Below, in pieces: positions 1 through 8,154 of a stretch of 45,294 nt of DNA. The stretch spans positions 1 through 45,294 of the forward strand of contig JAITSN010000101.1 of NCBI GenBank assembly GCA_031287715.1. Direction: 5' to 3'. This DNA is from Mediterranea sp. (in: CFB group bacteria). Its GTDB lineage: Bacteria; Bacteroidota; Bacteroidia; Bacteroidales; Bacteroidaceae. The first letter of the stretch is position 1, and every line of letters starts with the position of its first letter. A model generated the notes under the pieces. It made no database searches, was not told the origin of the DNA, and saw only the letters and a program-made list of their open reading frames with translations. The translations under genes were made by a program, and so were the position numbers.

Positions 1-40
1 TTCAATAGGTTATCCAAAGCCGTTTATTCATCAGCAATCT

Positions 41-952
41 CTAACTAATCTCCATATTTATCGCCTTTTTGAACCTGAACGGATTAGCCACATAATAGTA
101 ACAGTTGGTAGCTCCTCCGGTAGTAACGACAATGGAACCATACCCGAAGATGCGTCCTAAAACATCCTGTGTTACCTGAATGCCCTCGCATTTTGCCAAG
201 ACCAGTTCGACTGTCCGACGGCTGATTACTCCTGTTTTGATGATTACCCGCCTGTTTGTAACGGCATAGATTGAACCAACCTTTACAAATACACGCTGTA
301 CAAGCGAAACCAATCCTAAAAATAACAGGGTTATTCCCAAATAGTGCGTTATCCCGACATCATCAAAATAGCACATAAACCCGATACCCAGTAATATGGC
401 AGGTTGCAGGAAAAGGAAGATATCTTCTTCTTTGCCGCGCGCAAGCAGTTTTTCGTTGGCTTCACTTGCCAGCGTTGCGATGTCGTCTACGATCGCTTTC
501 AGTCCGAATTGCGTCAGTAGTGGCAGGATTGCGGCGGTGCGCAATGCATTGGCCATTTCTATGCCGTTGGCAGCAAGGGCCGACTGCGTATCATGCGTTG
601 CATTTTTCAGATAGGGATGCGTCACGTTTTCCAGTAACTTTGCATTTCTGAGTTGTTCGTCCCCTGCATCGGCCACTGTCTCCTTGAGTGCGCTTCTGAA
701 CAGGAGCATTTTCCGGCGGGTTTTGGCAATGGTTTCCACCAATTCTTCTGTTTGCGGCATCGTCGGATTGCGCTGGAAGGCGTCCGCCAATTTATCAAAA
801 CAGGCTCTCGTATCGCTGTAGAACGTATTTATTCCAAGTGTCTGCGCCAGGGCGGGCGTGAGCACGTTTATAGAGATAAGGTAGGCCAAGTCGAAAAAAC
901 TGGAGGTATTCAACATATGAAACTTGAATGATCGAATAACTTTTTTTGCCAT
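41..952 (-). CDS. Membrane protein with DUF6261-like N-terminus and bacterial PH (bPH_2) C-terminus
   Basis: The 303-residue protein has two parts. Residues 1-170 are helical and soluble-looking and resemble the Bacteroides DUF6261 family; this match is from memory and tentative. Residues about 178-222 form two hydrophobic segments, which should be membrane-spanning. The last 80 residues, with the core YAVTNRRVIIKTGVISRR and a later FGYGSIVVTT, match the bacterial PH-like domain (bPH_2) of YdbS/YdbT-type membrane proteins. I infer an inner-membrane protein with a cytoplasmic N-terminal domain; the biochemical role is unknown. It is the last gene of the minus-strand run and is separated from proB by 337 bases holding a tandem hairpin array, so it may be transcribed separately. 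The start at 952 is preceded by an A+T-rich stretch without a clear Shine-Dalgarno. Confidence 0.7.
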   Translation of the reverse strand: MAKKVIRSFKFHMLNTSSFFDLAYLISINVLTPALAQTLGINTFYSDTRACFDKLADAFQRNPTMPQTEELVETIAKTRRKMLLFRSALKETVADAGDEQLRNAKLLENVTHPYLKNATHDTQSALAANGIEMANALRTAAILPLLTQFGLKAIVDDIATLASEANEKLLARGKEEDIFLFLQPAILLGIGFMCYFDDVGITHYLGITLLFLGLVSLVQRVFVKVGSIYAVTNRRVIIKTGVISRRTVELVLAKCEGIQVTQDVLGRIFGYGSIVVTTGGATNCYYYVANPFRFKKAINMEIS

Positions 953-1052
953 AATATTTAAGCTGTTTAATTACTTCCGTAAATGTAGACATCAATATTT
1001 TTATATCCTAATGTTTTAATAAAAAGCTATTGTTTTTTTCAAAGCATCGTCT

Positions 1053-1254
1053 AAAGGTTAGGCAAGAGCTTATACAAAATTTAAGCGCTTGCCAAAGGTT
1101 AGGCAAGGGCTTATACAAAATTTAAGCGCTTGCCAAAGATTAGGTAAGGGCTTATACAAAATTTAAGCACTTGCCAAAGATTAGGCAATGGCTTATACAA
1201 AATTTAAGCGCTTGCCAAAGATTAGGCAAGGGCTTGTACAAAATTTAAGCGCTG
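1053..1254. repeat. Five tandem 41-bp repeats, each able to form a hairpin
   Basis: Units begin at 1053, 1094, 1135, 1176 and 1217, so the period is exactly 41. Each junction holds AAGCGCTTGCC and GGCAAGGGCTT around an 8-base loop (AAAGGTTA or AAAGATTA), giving an 11-bp stem with one mismatch. Stems are spaced by ATACAAAATTT. The array lies 3' of proB and 5' of the PH-domain gene on the transcribed strand. It contains stops and is not coding. Confidence 0.9.
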
Positions 1255-1289
1255 GAAAAGTATTCGGTGGGATTGAAAAAATACTTGTA

Positions 1290-2372
1290 TTACTCTAAGC
1301 AAAGGTAATCATAGTGCACAATGGCTTTCTTGCCGTGTTTGCCGATCAGCATAAGCGCTTGTTCCGAGCTGTAGCTCACCCGGCCGACGCCGATCCGCCT
1401 CCCCTTGTCGTCCATGATGCGGACTATGTCGTCCTTCTCAAATACGCCTTCGATACGCGTGACTCCTACGGGAAGGATGCTGACGGCTTTATCCGAGTTT
1501 ATCACTTCGGCAGCGGATGCATTGAGATGGATCTCGCCTTTGGCAAAGCCTTCGCTGTGGGCGATCCATTTCTTCACGCTCGAAGTAATGTCTTCCGCCG
1601 GAACAAAGCGGGTGTGGATCGTTTCGCCCGGATGTTGCAGGAGATCGACAAGAATTCTGTCTTTCTTGCCGTTGGCGATGATGACAGTGATTCCCTCGCG
1701 GGCCACTTTACGGGCAATTGTTGTTTTGGTGAGCATCCCCCCGCGGCCAAAGCCGGAGCGAGAGGTTTGAATGTAAGCAGACAGGTCTCTCCCCTGTTCG
1801 ATCTCACGGATGACCGACGAGCCGGCTTCCGACGGCGGGCCGTCGTAAATGCCGTCGATATTACTGAGGATGATAAGGGCCTGCACGTCCATCATCGCGG
1901 CAATAAGCCCCGACAGCTCGTCGTTATCCGTGAACATCAGTTCCGTGACGGAGATGGTGTCGTTCTCATTCACAATGGGGATGACGCCGTTGTCCAGCAT
2001 GACCGACATGCAGTTTCTCTGGTTGAGGTAGTGCCTCCGGCTGCCGAAGTTCTCCTTTGTGGTGAGCACTTGCCCCACAGGTATGCCGTGTTCGCGGAAC
2101 AGTTCGTAGTAGCGGTTGATGAGCTTGGCCTGCCCTACTGCCGAGAAGAGCTGGCGCCGATCTACACTATCCAGCTTTCCGGATGTTTTTATCTCGCTGC
2201 GCCCTGACGCTACGGCTCCCGATGAGATGAGAATGACCTCTGTGCCGTCTTTGTACAGTTCGGCTACCTGGTCGGTAATGGCCGACATGCGCGTCACATC
2301 CAGCGTTCCGTCCCGGCGGGTAAGGACATTGCTTCCGATCTTTACCGCGATTCGCGTAAACTGTCGAGCCAT
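1290..2372 (-). CDS. proB: Glutamate 5-kinase
   Basis: ProB phosphorylates L-glutamate with ATP to gamma-glutamyl phosphate, the first and feedback-controlled step of proline synthesis in the cytoplasm. The 360-residue length fits the two-domain form: an amino-acid kinase domain at about 5-255 and a C-terminal PUA domain at about 275-350. Visible motifs are VKIGSNVLT (10-18), ISSGAVASG (49-57), NENDT (135-139) and FTDNDELSG (147-155), the last two being in the glutamate and nucleotide sites. The gene starts four bases after the stop of the DUF2007 gene, which argues for co-transcription. The usual partner proA (glutamate semialdehyde dehydrogenase) is not in this window. Downstream lies the 41-bp hairpin array. 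Confidence 0.96.
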   Translation of the reverse strand: MARQFTRIAVKIGSNVLTRRDGTLDVTRMSAITDQVAELYKDGTEVILISSGAVASGRSEIKTSGKLDSVDRRQLFSAVGQAKLINRYYELFREHGIPVGQVLTTKENFGSRRHYLNQRNCMSVMLDNGVIPIVNENDTISVTELMFTDNDELSGLIAAMMDVQALIILSNIDGIYDGPPSEAGSSVIREIEQGRDLSAYIQTSRSGFGRGGMLTKTTIARKVAREGITVIIANGKKDRILVDLLQHPGETIHTRFVPAEDITSSVKKWIAHSEGFAKGEIHLNASAAEVINSDKAVSILPVGVTRIEGVFEKDDIVRIMDDKGRRIGVGRVSYSSEQALMLIGKHGKKAIVHYDYLCLE

Positions 2373-2376
2373 TTTC

Positions 2377-2619
2377 TTAATGATTTGATGCCGCTTTCTC
2401 CTTGTCCCTGTCTCGGATCACTTCCGCGGCGGCCTCGTAATCGTTTTCGCTAACCATGATGGATACTTCGGGACTGATGTATGGGGCAAGCGTGCCCATA
2501 ATGCCGTCTTTCACAACGGATCCGATCCCGCTGTTTTCCAATAATCCTTTTATAAGTTCGGCTTCCCATCGGGAACCGGTAAATACTTCAACTAATTGGG
2601 TGTTGTCTTCTCTTTTCAT
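2377..2619 (-). CDS. DUF2007-type small putative signal-transducing protein
   Basis: This is an 80-residue protein. The core VEVFTGSRWEAELIKGLLEN, followed by a GI.S.V.DG loop and the end SIMVSENDYEAAAEVI, is the DUF2007 (GlnB-like ferredoxin fold) pattern. The reading frame is open to 2664, but I chose the ATG at 2619 because the family begins close to the VEVF strand and the upstream residues are hydrophobic and not conserved in style. No enzymatic function is known for the family; names such as 'putative signal transducing protein' are only suggestive. It lies between murI and proB, only four bases ahead of proB. Confidence 0.8.
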   Translation of the reverse strand: MKREDNTQLVEVFTGSRWEAELIKGLLENSGIGSVVKDGIMGTLAPYISPEVSIMVSENDYEAAAEVIRDRDKEKAASNH

Positions 2620-2726
2620 AATGATATATGTATTAAACGGTTTGGTGATATATAAGTAAAACAAGAACCCGGTACATTGTGTTCTCCGCGGAAAAATAAT
2701 AAAAGACGGACGGGCGGCGCTGGCTT

Positions 2727-3569
2727 CTATTCAACAGCGATATGTTGCGCTATTATCTTTTCGTTCAGGAAAATAGAAGCGGATTCACGGAATTTGTCTT
2801 CCGACTCTGTTGTATAGTAGCGGGTTATGCCGTTCTTGGCGCATTTTTCATCCATTTCGGGGTGCCGGTGCAGATAATCTTTCAGGCTTTCGGCAACGTA
2901 TTCTCCTTGGGAAACGATAGTTATTCCTTCCGGCGCAAACCGCTTGATCTTGTTAAGCAGCAGAGGGTAATGCGTACAACCAAGAATGATCGTATCTATC
3001 TTGCGATCTTTATACAGCAGGTTGTCCAGGTCTTTTTGGACAAAATAATCGGTTCCCAGCCCGTGCGCTTCATTGTTTTCCACGAGAGGTACCCACATCG
3101 GACAGGCTTGCCCGTGTACTTCAATGTCCGGGAACAGTTTGCGGATCTCCATCGGGTAGGATTCGGATTTGATCGTTCCTGATGTAGCCAGCACTCCAAC
3201 ATGGCGGCTTCGGGTGATATGGCCGATACATTCTACCGTCGGGCGAATAACACCCAGTACACGCCGCTCCGGATCAATCACCGGAAGGTCGTTGATCTGG
3301 ATGGTTCTTAATGCTTTGGCCGAAGCCGTATTGCAGGCAAGTATCACCAAGTGGCATCCTATCTCGAAGAGTTTGTTTACGGCTTGCAGCGTAAATTCAT
3401 AAACGATCTCGAAAGAACGGGTGCCGTAAGGGGTACGGGCATTGTCTCCCAAATAAATATAATCATAGTCGGGCAGCGCCAGCCTGATGTTGCCAAGTAT
3501 GGTGAGGCCTCCATAGCCTGAGTCGAACACGCCAATCGGTCCGGGAGTTTTAGGCAGCTTTTCTTTCAT
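2727..3569 (-). CDS. murI: Glutamate racemase
   Basis: MurI interconverts L- and D-glutamate and supplies D-glutamate to MurD for peptidoglycan. The 280 residues match the family length. The two catalytic cysteines are visible in ACNTAS (Cys79) and GCTHYP (Cys198). The N-terminal IGVFDSGYGGLT holds the proton-shuttling Asp and Ser, and YLGDNARTPYG follows as expected. The family acts in the cytoplasm and needs no cofactor. It follows the two ompH genes after a 77-base gap with a hairpin; the order bamA, ompH, ompH, murI is common in Bacteroidales and places the gene in a cell-envelope operon. Confidence 0.96.
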   Translation of the reverse strand: MKEKLPKTPGPIGVFDSGYGGLTILGNIRLALPDYDYIYLGDNARTPYGTRSFEIVYEFTLQAVNKLFEIGCHLVILACNTASAKALRTIQINDLPVIDPERRVLGVIRPTVECIGHITRSRHVGVLATSGTIKSESYPMEIRKLFPDIEVHGQACPMWVPLVENNEAHGLGTDYFVQKDLDNLLYKDRKIDTIILGCTHYPLLLNKIKRFAPEGITIVSQGEYVAESLKDYLHRHPEMDEKCAKNGITRYYTTESEDKFRESASIFLNEKIIAQHIAVE

Positions 3570-3582
3570 AGTGTATAAAGAA

Positions 3583-3630
3583 AAACGCGGATAGATGCTG
3601 ATATTCGCTCTATCCGCGTCATCCGCGTTT
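3583..3630. repeat. REP-like palindrome between ompH and murI
   Basis: CGCGGATAGA at 3586-3595 pairs perfectly with TCTATCCGCG at 3609-3618 around a 13-base loop. A second ATCCGCG motif at 3621 offers an alternative pairing, AAACGCGGAT (3583-3592) with ATCCGCGTTT (3621-3630). It lies in the gap between two co-oriented genes and has no strong T-run on the transcribed strand. It could be a REP-type element, an RNA-processing hairpin or an attenuator. Confidence 0.65.
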
Positions 3631-3646
3631 ATAAATCATATCCTGA

Positions 3647-4162
3647 TTATTTAATACCGACTCTGGTTTTAACTTTTGCAGTAACATCCGTTACGAGGCT
3701 TTCGCTGACGTAAGGGATAGATGTTCTCGATAAGTCGAAGATAACAACCATGTTGTCTTCTGCACCAACCGCTTTGACTGCGTCATCTATTTTCTTCATG
3801 ATAGGAGCCATAAGTTCTTGCTGGGTTTTTTGCAGTTGCTGATAGGCTTCCTGCTGGAACTGCTCGCTTTTTTCCATCATGTCTTGAAGTTCTTTTTGCC
3901 TTCTTTCCTGGATGTTTGTCGGCAAACTGCCCTCGGCTACAGCTTGTTGGAACTCCTGGTATTTCTTGGTAAATTCTTCGTTTACTCTTGCCATTTCATC
4001 CTGGTATTTCTTTTCCAGGGCCTGAATGTCGGAAATGGCTTTCGTATATTCCGGCATCAAGACGATGATCTCTTGAGAATGAACCTGACCGAATTTAACG
4101 GATTGTGCAAACACACTCATTGGAATAACAAGCATGATTACGAGTGCAATTTTCTTTAACAT
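3647..4162 (-). CDS. OmpH/Skp-family periplasmic chaperone (second copy)
   Basis: This 171-residue protein starts with a signal peptide (MLKKIALVIMLVIPMSVFAQ, cleavage after AQ). Next comes the Skp-like strand VKFGQVHSQEIIVLMPEY and a long charged and glutamine-rich coiled coil at about 40-125. It ends with the C-terminal strand NMVVIFDLSRTSIPYVSESL. Skp/OmpH proteins form jellyfish-like trimers that hold unfolded outer-membrane proteins in the periplasm and deliver them to BamA. It differs clearly in sequence from the neighbouring copy, so the pair is an old duplication. A possible promoter sits just upstream at 4204-4211. Confidence 0.9.
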   Translation of the reverse strand: MLKKIALVIMLVIPMSVFAQSVKFGQVHSQEIIVLMPEYTKAISDIQALEKKYQDEMARVNEEFTKKYQEFQQAVAEGSLPTNIQERRQKELQDMMEKSEQFQQEAYQQLQKTQQELMAPIMKKIDDAVKAVGAEDNMVVIFDLSRTSIPYVSESLVTDVTAKVKTRVGIK

Positions 4163-4203
4163 AGTCTTATAACTTTTTTAATGATTATACTTTTGATTAG
4201 TTG

Positions 4204-4211
4204 CAAATGTA
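4204..4211 (-). promoter_or_regulatory. Candidate -7 element upstream of the second ompH
   Basis: On the minus strand this reads TACATTTG, an exact match to the Bacteroidetes TAnnTTTG element, 42 bases before the start codon at 4162. No TTTG-type -33 element is found at the expected distance, so this is only a candidate internal promoter. Confidence 0.3.
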
Positions 4212-4216
4212 TGAAA

Positions 4217-4732
4217 TTAATTTGGATAACCTAATTTGGTCAGGACTTCATTACTGATGTCTATATGCGGCGAAGCAAAGATGATACTCGTCGCTGAGGC
4301 CCTGTCGATAACAGTCGAATAGTCTTTCCGTTCGGCGATTTCCTTGACGGCTTCGTATATGTCGTCTTGAATGGGCTTCATCGCAGCCTGCCGACGTTTG
4401 GCCAATTCTCCTTCAGGTCCGAAATATTTGCGTTTAAGCTCGCTTATCCCCTTTTCCTTGGCAATGATCTCTTCTTCCTTTTTTGTTCGTTGCCCATCCG
4501 TCAAGGATGCGTATTGCGCCTGATAGTCTTTATATATCTGTTGCGCTTCCTTAGATACTGCATCTATTTCGTTTTGCCACTTTTGGGACAATTCGTTCAG
4601 TTGCTCGTTGTCACGTGTGTAGGCCGGTATATTTTCCAGAATATACTCCATGTCAATCAACGCAAACTTCTGCGCGTTTGCCGCAACACTTACGGCAAGA
4701 ATCAAGAGAATGAATAGAATTGATTTTTTCAT
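4217..4732 (-). CDS. OmpH/Skp-family periplasmic chaperone (first copy)
   Basis: This is a 171-residue secreted protein. The signal peptide ends at AANAQ (about residue 21). FALIDMEYILENIPAY is the typical first strand and helix of OmpH, followed by a Lys/Glu/Gln-rich coiled coil to about residue 125 and the end strand STVIDRASATSIIFASP. The likely role is to protect outer-membrane proteins in transit to the Bam complex. It starts 25 bases after bamA in the same orientation, which supports coupled expression with its functional partner. Bacteroidetes commonly carry two such genes side by side. Confidence 0.92.
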   Translation of the reverse strand: MKKSILFILLILAVSVAANAQKFALIDMEYILENIPAYTRDNEQLNELSQKWQNEIDAVSKEAQQIYKDYQAQYASLTDGQRTKKEEEIIAKEKGISELKRKYFGPEGELAKRRQAAMKPIQDDIYEAVKEIAERKDYSTVIDRASATSIIFASPHIDISNEVLTKLGYPN

Positions 4733-4757
4733 CGCTATTTAGTTTTAGTGCTACAAA

Positions 4758-7394
4758 TTAAAATTCCTGACCTAAGATAAAGTGCAGCTGTGAGCCGCTA
4801 TATTGTTTGCTTCCGAACACTTTGTCGAAACCGTAAGCCCAGTCAATACCCATCATACCGATCATGGGCAGGAAAATACGTACACCAACACCGGCAGAAC
4901 GTTTCAAGTCGAACGGATTGAATTTACCTATATCGCTCCATGCGTTACCTGCTTCCAGGAATCCGGAGACATAGATACTGGTGGTTGGTTCAAGCATCAG
5001 CGGGTATCTCAATTCAAGCCCGAGGCGGGAATAAGCGTAGCCCATTGTGCTGACATTAGGCGTTAGAGAGCTGTTTTCATAACCGCGCAATGCGATGCTT
5101 TCGGTTGCGTAGCTGGAATATCCTGTCATACCGTCGCCTCCTACGTCGAACGTGTCGAAAGGAGATTTTTTGTTCTTGTCATAATGTCCCAGCAAACCAT
5201 ATTCCACACGTGTCATAATAACCGGCGTTTTCTTTGCATCGCTCAATGCCGTATATGTTTTGGATTTGAACTTCCATTTATGGTATTCTACCCATTTGTG
5301 CATCTTGTTTACATCATCCTGGCTACTCAGGTCGTATTTGCCGTAATTTACCCCATCAAATAAAGAGTAAGGGGGCGTAGCTTGTATGGAAAATGTAAAT
5401 TCGGAACCTTGACGCGGGAAGATCGGGTTATCAATGGAACTTCTGCTTAATGTAATTCCCAAACTGATGTTGTTGCAGTTGCCATCGGTTACAGGGAAAT
5501 AGCGCCATTCACTCAGGATATATTTCTGGTAAGAAAGTTCGGCTGAAAGCGTGAAATAGTCGTCCGGCCAGTTCAACCGTTTACCCCAACCGAGGGAAAG
5601 ACCGAACATCTTGATGGATTTATCCGGGTCGTAATAGTTTTCGTAGTTGTTGTAGCCGTAGTTGTACGAACCGTATCCTCCATAGCCACCGTAATAGTTG
5701 TTATACAGGCTATTCATATAGGCCGAATTGTAGTAATTGCTACTAATATCGGTTTGCAGTGAGAAGAATGCTGATACCGAGAATGAATTCGGGCGTTTAC
5801 CGCCAAACCATGGGTCAAAGAACGAAATGCTGTATGATTGATAATAATCGGCATTCGTTTGCCCGCTGACAGTCAACGTTTGTCCGTCACCCTGCGGCAA
5901 GATACCACGGTAGTTATCGGTATTCTTAACCAAGTTACCGATGGAGAAGTTGGTGAACTTCAGGCTTAGTTTGCCGATGACACCGGTCTGTCCCCACCCT
6001 GCGGAGAATTCTACCTGGTCATTGGCTTTGGATACCAGGTCATAACCAATATCTACCGTTCCGTTCGTTTGATCGGGTTGGATATCCGGTTGGATGTTTT
6101 CCGGGTCGAAGTGTCCCATCTGCTGGATCTCGCGCATGGAACGCATCAGATCTTCTTTGCTGAAGAGCGCTCCCGGTCGGGTACGAAGTTCGCGGCGTAC
6201 TACATTTTCATATAAACGGTCGTTGCCATTGATCTTTATTTTGTTGATCGTAGCCTGACGGCCTTCGTAGATTCTCATTTCGAGGTCAATCGAGTCGCCT
6301 ATGATGTTAACTTCTACCGGATCAAGGTTGTAGAACAGGTATCCGTTATTGTAATACAGGTTGCCGATCGCGTCGTCGTCCGTGGTGATACGTTCATCCA
6401 GCAGTTTCTGGTTATATACGTCTCCTTTCTTCATGCGGAGCATATAATTCAATTGGTCTGACGGATATAATGTGTTGCCCACCCACGTGATATTACGGAT
6501 ATAGTATTTATCTCCTTCTTCAATTTCAAGGTATACGTCCACCGTCCTGTTATCGTAATTGGTTACACTGTCGATTACGATACGGGCATCGCGGTATCCA
6601 AGTTCGTTATATTTGTCGATGATGAGTTGTTTGTCCGCTTCATAGTTTTCGTTTACGAACTTCTTGGTACGGAACAAGTTGAGCAGTTTGCCCTTTTCAT
6701 TGGTCTTCTTCATTACTCTTTTCAGCTTGGAGGTTTTGAGTGCTCCGTTGCCGGCAATTGTAATCCGGTTAACCTTTACTTTTTCTTTCTTATCAATGTT
6801 GATGTCTACCACTACTTGATTCTCGTTTTTCGTATCGTCTCTTTGTACGATGGTCACTTCTGCATTCTTGAACCCTTTATCGTCAAAGTAGCGCTTGACC
6901 AGTGTCTTTGCGCGGTCAATCAAGTTGGGCGTAATCTGGTTTCCCTTTACCAATCCAAGTTTTAGCTCCAAGTCCTGGCGTTCCGATTTCTTCACCCCGT
7001 TGTAGCGTATCTCAGATATACGCGGACGTTGCGCCAGCTTGATCTTAAGGTAGATCTTATTATCCACGATCTTTTCGGCGGTGATCTGCACATTCGAGAA
7101 CAAGCCGTGCCGCCAATAACGCTTGATGGCCTGGGTTATTTCTTCACCCGGTATGACAATGGTTTGTCCTACCGAAAGGCCTGATAGCCCGATCAGGACG
7201 TAATCTTCGTAATTCGTGACTCCTTCAACGCTAATACCGCCAATTTCATAGTTCCTTGGGGTTCCCGAATATAGAATAACCGGTTTAGGCGTTTCGTCGT
7301 TTGTAGTCGTCTCTACATCTTGCGCAACTACCTGACCGGCAAAACATAACAAACAGATGAGTGTTATGAATGTGAAAGAATAACGATATTGCAT
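4758..7394 (-). CDS. bamA: BamA, outer-membrane protein assembly factor
   Basis: The 878-residue protein has a signal peptide (hydrophobic to about residue 20, then VVAQ). A series of POTRA domains follows over about residues 50-450; strands such as INKIKINGNDRL and VNRITIAGNGALK mark their starts. The C-terminal half is an Omp85 beta-barrel ending in phenylalanine (HFILGQEF), as outer-membrane proteins do. BamA inserts beta-barrel proteins into the outer membrane and is essential in Gram-negative bacteria. A Tyr/Gly/Asn-rich stretch at about residues 550-593 interrupts the barrel and is probably a surface loop. The gene lies between uppS and the Skp homologues. Confidence 0.95.
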   Translation of the reverse strand: MQYRYSFTFITLICLLCFAGQVVAQDVETTTNDETPKPVILYSGTPRNYEIGGISVEGVTNYEDYVLIGLSGLSVGQTIVIPGEEITQAIKRYWRHGLFSNVQITAEKIVDNKIYLKIKLAQRPRISEIRYNGVKKSERQDLELKLGLVKGNQITPNLIDRAKTLVKRYFDDKGFKNAEVTIVQRDDTKNENQVVVDINIDKKEKVKVNRITIAGNGALKTSKLKRVMKKTNEKGKLLNLFRTKKFVNENYEADKQLIIDKYNELGYRDARIVIDSVTNYDNRTVDVYLEIEEGDKYYIRNITWVGNTLYPSDQLNYMLRMKKGDVYNQKLLDERITTDDDAIGNLYYNNGYLFYNLDPVEVNIIGDSIDLEMRIYEGRQATINKIKINGNDRLYENVVRRELRTRPGALFSKEDLMRSMREIQQMGHFDPENIQPDIQPDQTNGTVDIGYDLVSKANDQVEFSAGWGQTGVIGKLSLKFTNFSIGNLVKNTDNYRGILPQGDGQTLTVSGQTNADYYQSYSISFFDPWFGGKRPNSFSVSAFFSLQTDISSNYYNSAYMNSLYNNYYGGYGGYGSYNYGYNNYENYYDPDKSIKMFGLSLGWGKRLNWPDDYFTLSAELSYQKYILSEWRYFPVTDGNCNNISLGITLSRSSIDNPIFPRQGSEFTFSIQATPPYSLFDGVNYGKYDLSSQDDVNKMHKWVEYHKWKFKSKTYTALSDAKKTPVIMTRVEYGLLGHYDKNKKSPFDTFDVGGDGMTGYSSYATESIALRGYENSSLTPNVSTMGYAYSRLGLELRYPLMLEPTTSIYVSGFLEAGNAWSDIGKFNPFDLKRSAGVGVRIFLPMIGMMGIDWAYGFDKVFGSKQYSGSQLHFILGQEF

Positions 7395-7421
7395 TTATAC
7401 TATGTTTTTAGTTACTAAGTT

Positions 7422-8144
7422 TTATTGTTCGTTGACTTGCTCGCTGATTTTCCCGAAACGGCGTTCACGTCTCTGATAATCTTCGATTGCTTTATGGAAA
7501 GCTTCTTCTTTGAAATCGGGCCAGTATGTGTCGCAGAAGTACAGTTCGGAATAGGCACATTGCCATAGCAGATAATTGCTTAGCCGTATCTCTCCTCCGG
7601 TTCGGATAAGCAGGTCCGGATCGGGCATAAAATTGGTGGTGAGATAGGATTCGAAGCTGTTGCTATCGATCTGGTCTAATGATAGCTTGTTGGATTGTAC
7701 TTCGCGAACCAATTGCTTGGCTGCCTCTGTGATCTCCCAACGGGAGGAATAGCTCAGCGCCAAAACCAGACACATGCCGTCGTTGTTTGCTGTGTTCTTT
7801 ACACAAGTGTTCAGGCATTTCTGTACTTCGACTGGTAATTTCCCCATATCGCCGATGACACGAAAGCTGATATTATTTTTAAAGAAGATATCTTCTTCAA
7901 TAGAACTGATCAGTAGCCCCATTAATGCGGCGACTTCTTCCAATGGCCTGCTCCAGTTTTCAGTGGAAAATGTATAGAGAGTAAGGTATTTGACCCCCAG
8001 CTTGGCAGCTGTTTCTGCGATGATGTGGACTGTTTCTGCGCCGGCCTGGTGCCCGTAGCTGCGCTCTTTCCCACGCAACTTTGCCCATCGGCCGTTACCA
8101 TCCATAATAATTGCAATGTGCTGAGGAATACGGTCTAAATCCAT
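7422..8144 (-). CDS. uppS: Isoprenyl transferase (undecaprenyl diphosphate synthase)
   Basis: UppS condenses isopentenyl diphosphate onto farnesyl diphosphate to make the C55 lipid carrier for peptidoglycan and surface polysaccharides. The N-terminal [16 protein letters not shown] carries the catalytic Asp and the diphosphate-binding loop. [10 protein letters not shown] and [15 protein letters not shown] are the other family signatures. I chose the ATG at 8144, which gives 240 residues, the usual family start just before IPQH, and a 10-base gap after the upstream lipoprotein gene. An alternative ATG at 8171 gives 249 residues and overlaps that gene by 17 bases; it cannot be excluded. Confidence 0.94.
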   Translation of the reverse strand: MDLDRIPQHIAIIMDGNGRWAKLRGKERSYGHQAGAETVHIIAETAAKLGVKYLTLYTFSTENWSRPLEEVAALMGLLISSIEEDIFFKNNISFRVIGDMGKLPVEVQKCLNTCVKNTANNDGMCLVLALSYSSRWEITEAAKQLVREVQSNKLSLDQIDSNSFESYLTTNFMPDPDLLIRTGGEIRLSNYLLWQCAYSELYFCDTYWPDFKEEAFHKAIEDYQRRERRFGKISEQVNEQ

Positions 8145-8154
8145 GATGTCTTTA

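Noticed and set aside
1024..1254. CRISPR array
   Set aside because: The 41-bp units are directly tandem with no unique spacers, and no cas genes are in the window.
1314..2207. 297-codon plus-strand frame opposite proB
   Set aside because: It is the antisense shadow of a clear proB gene and its product has no recognisable domain.
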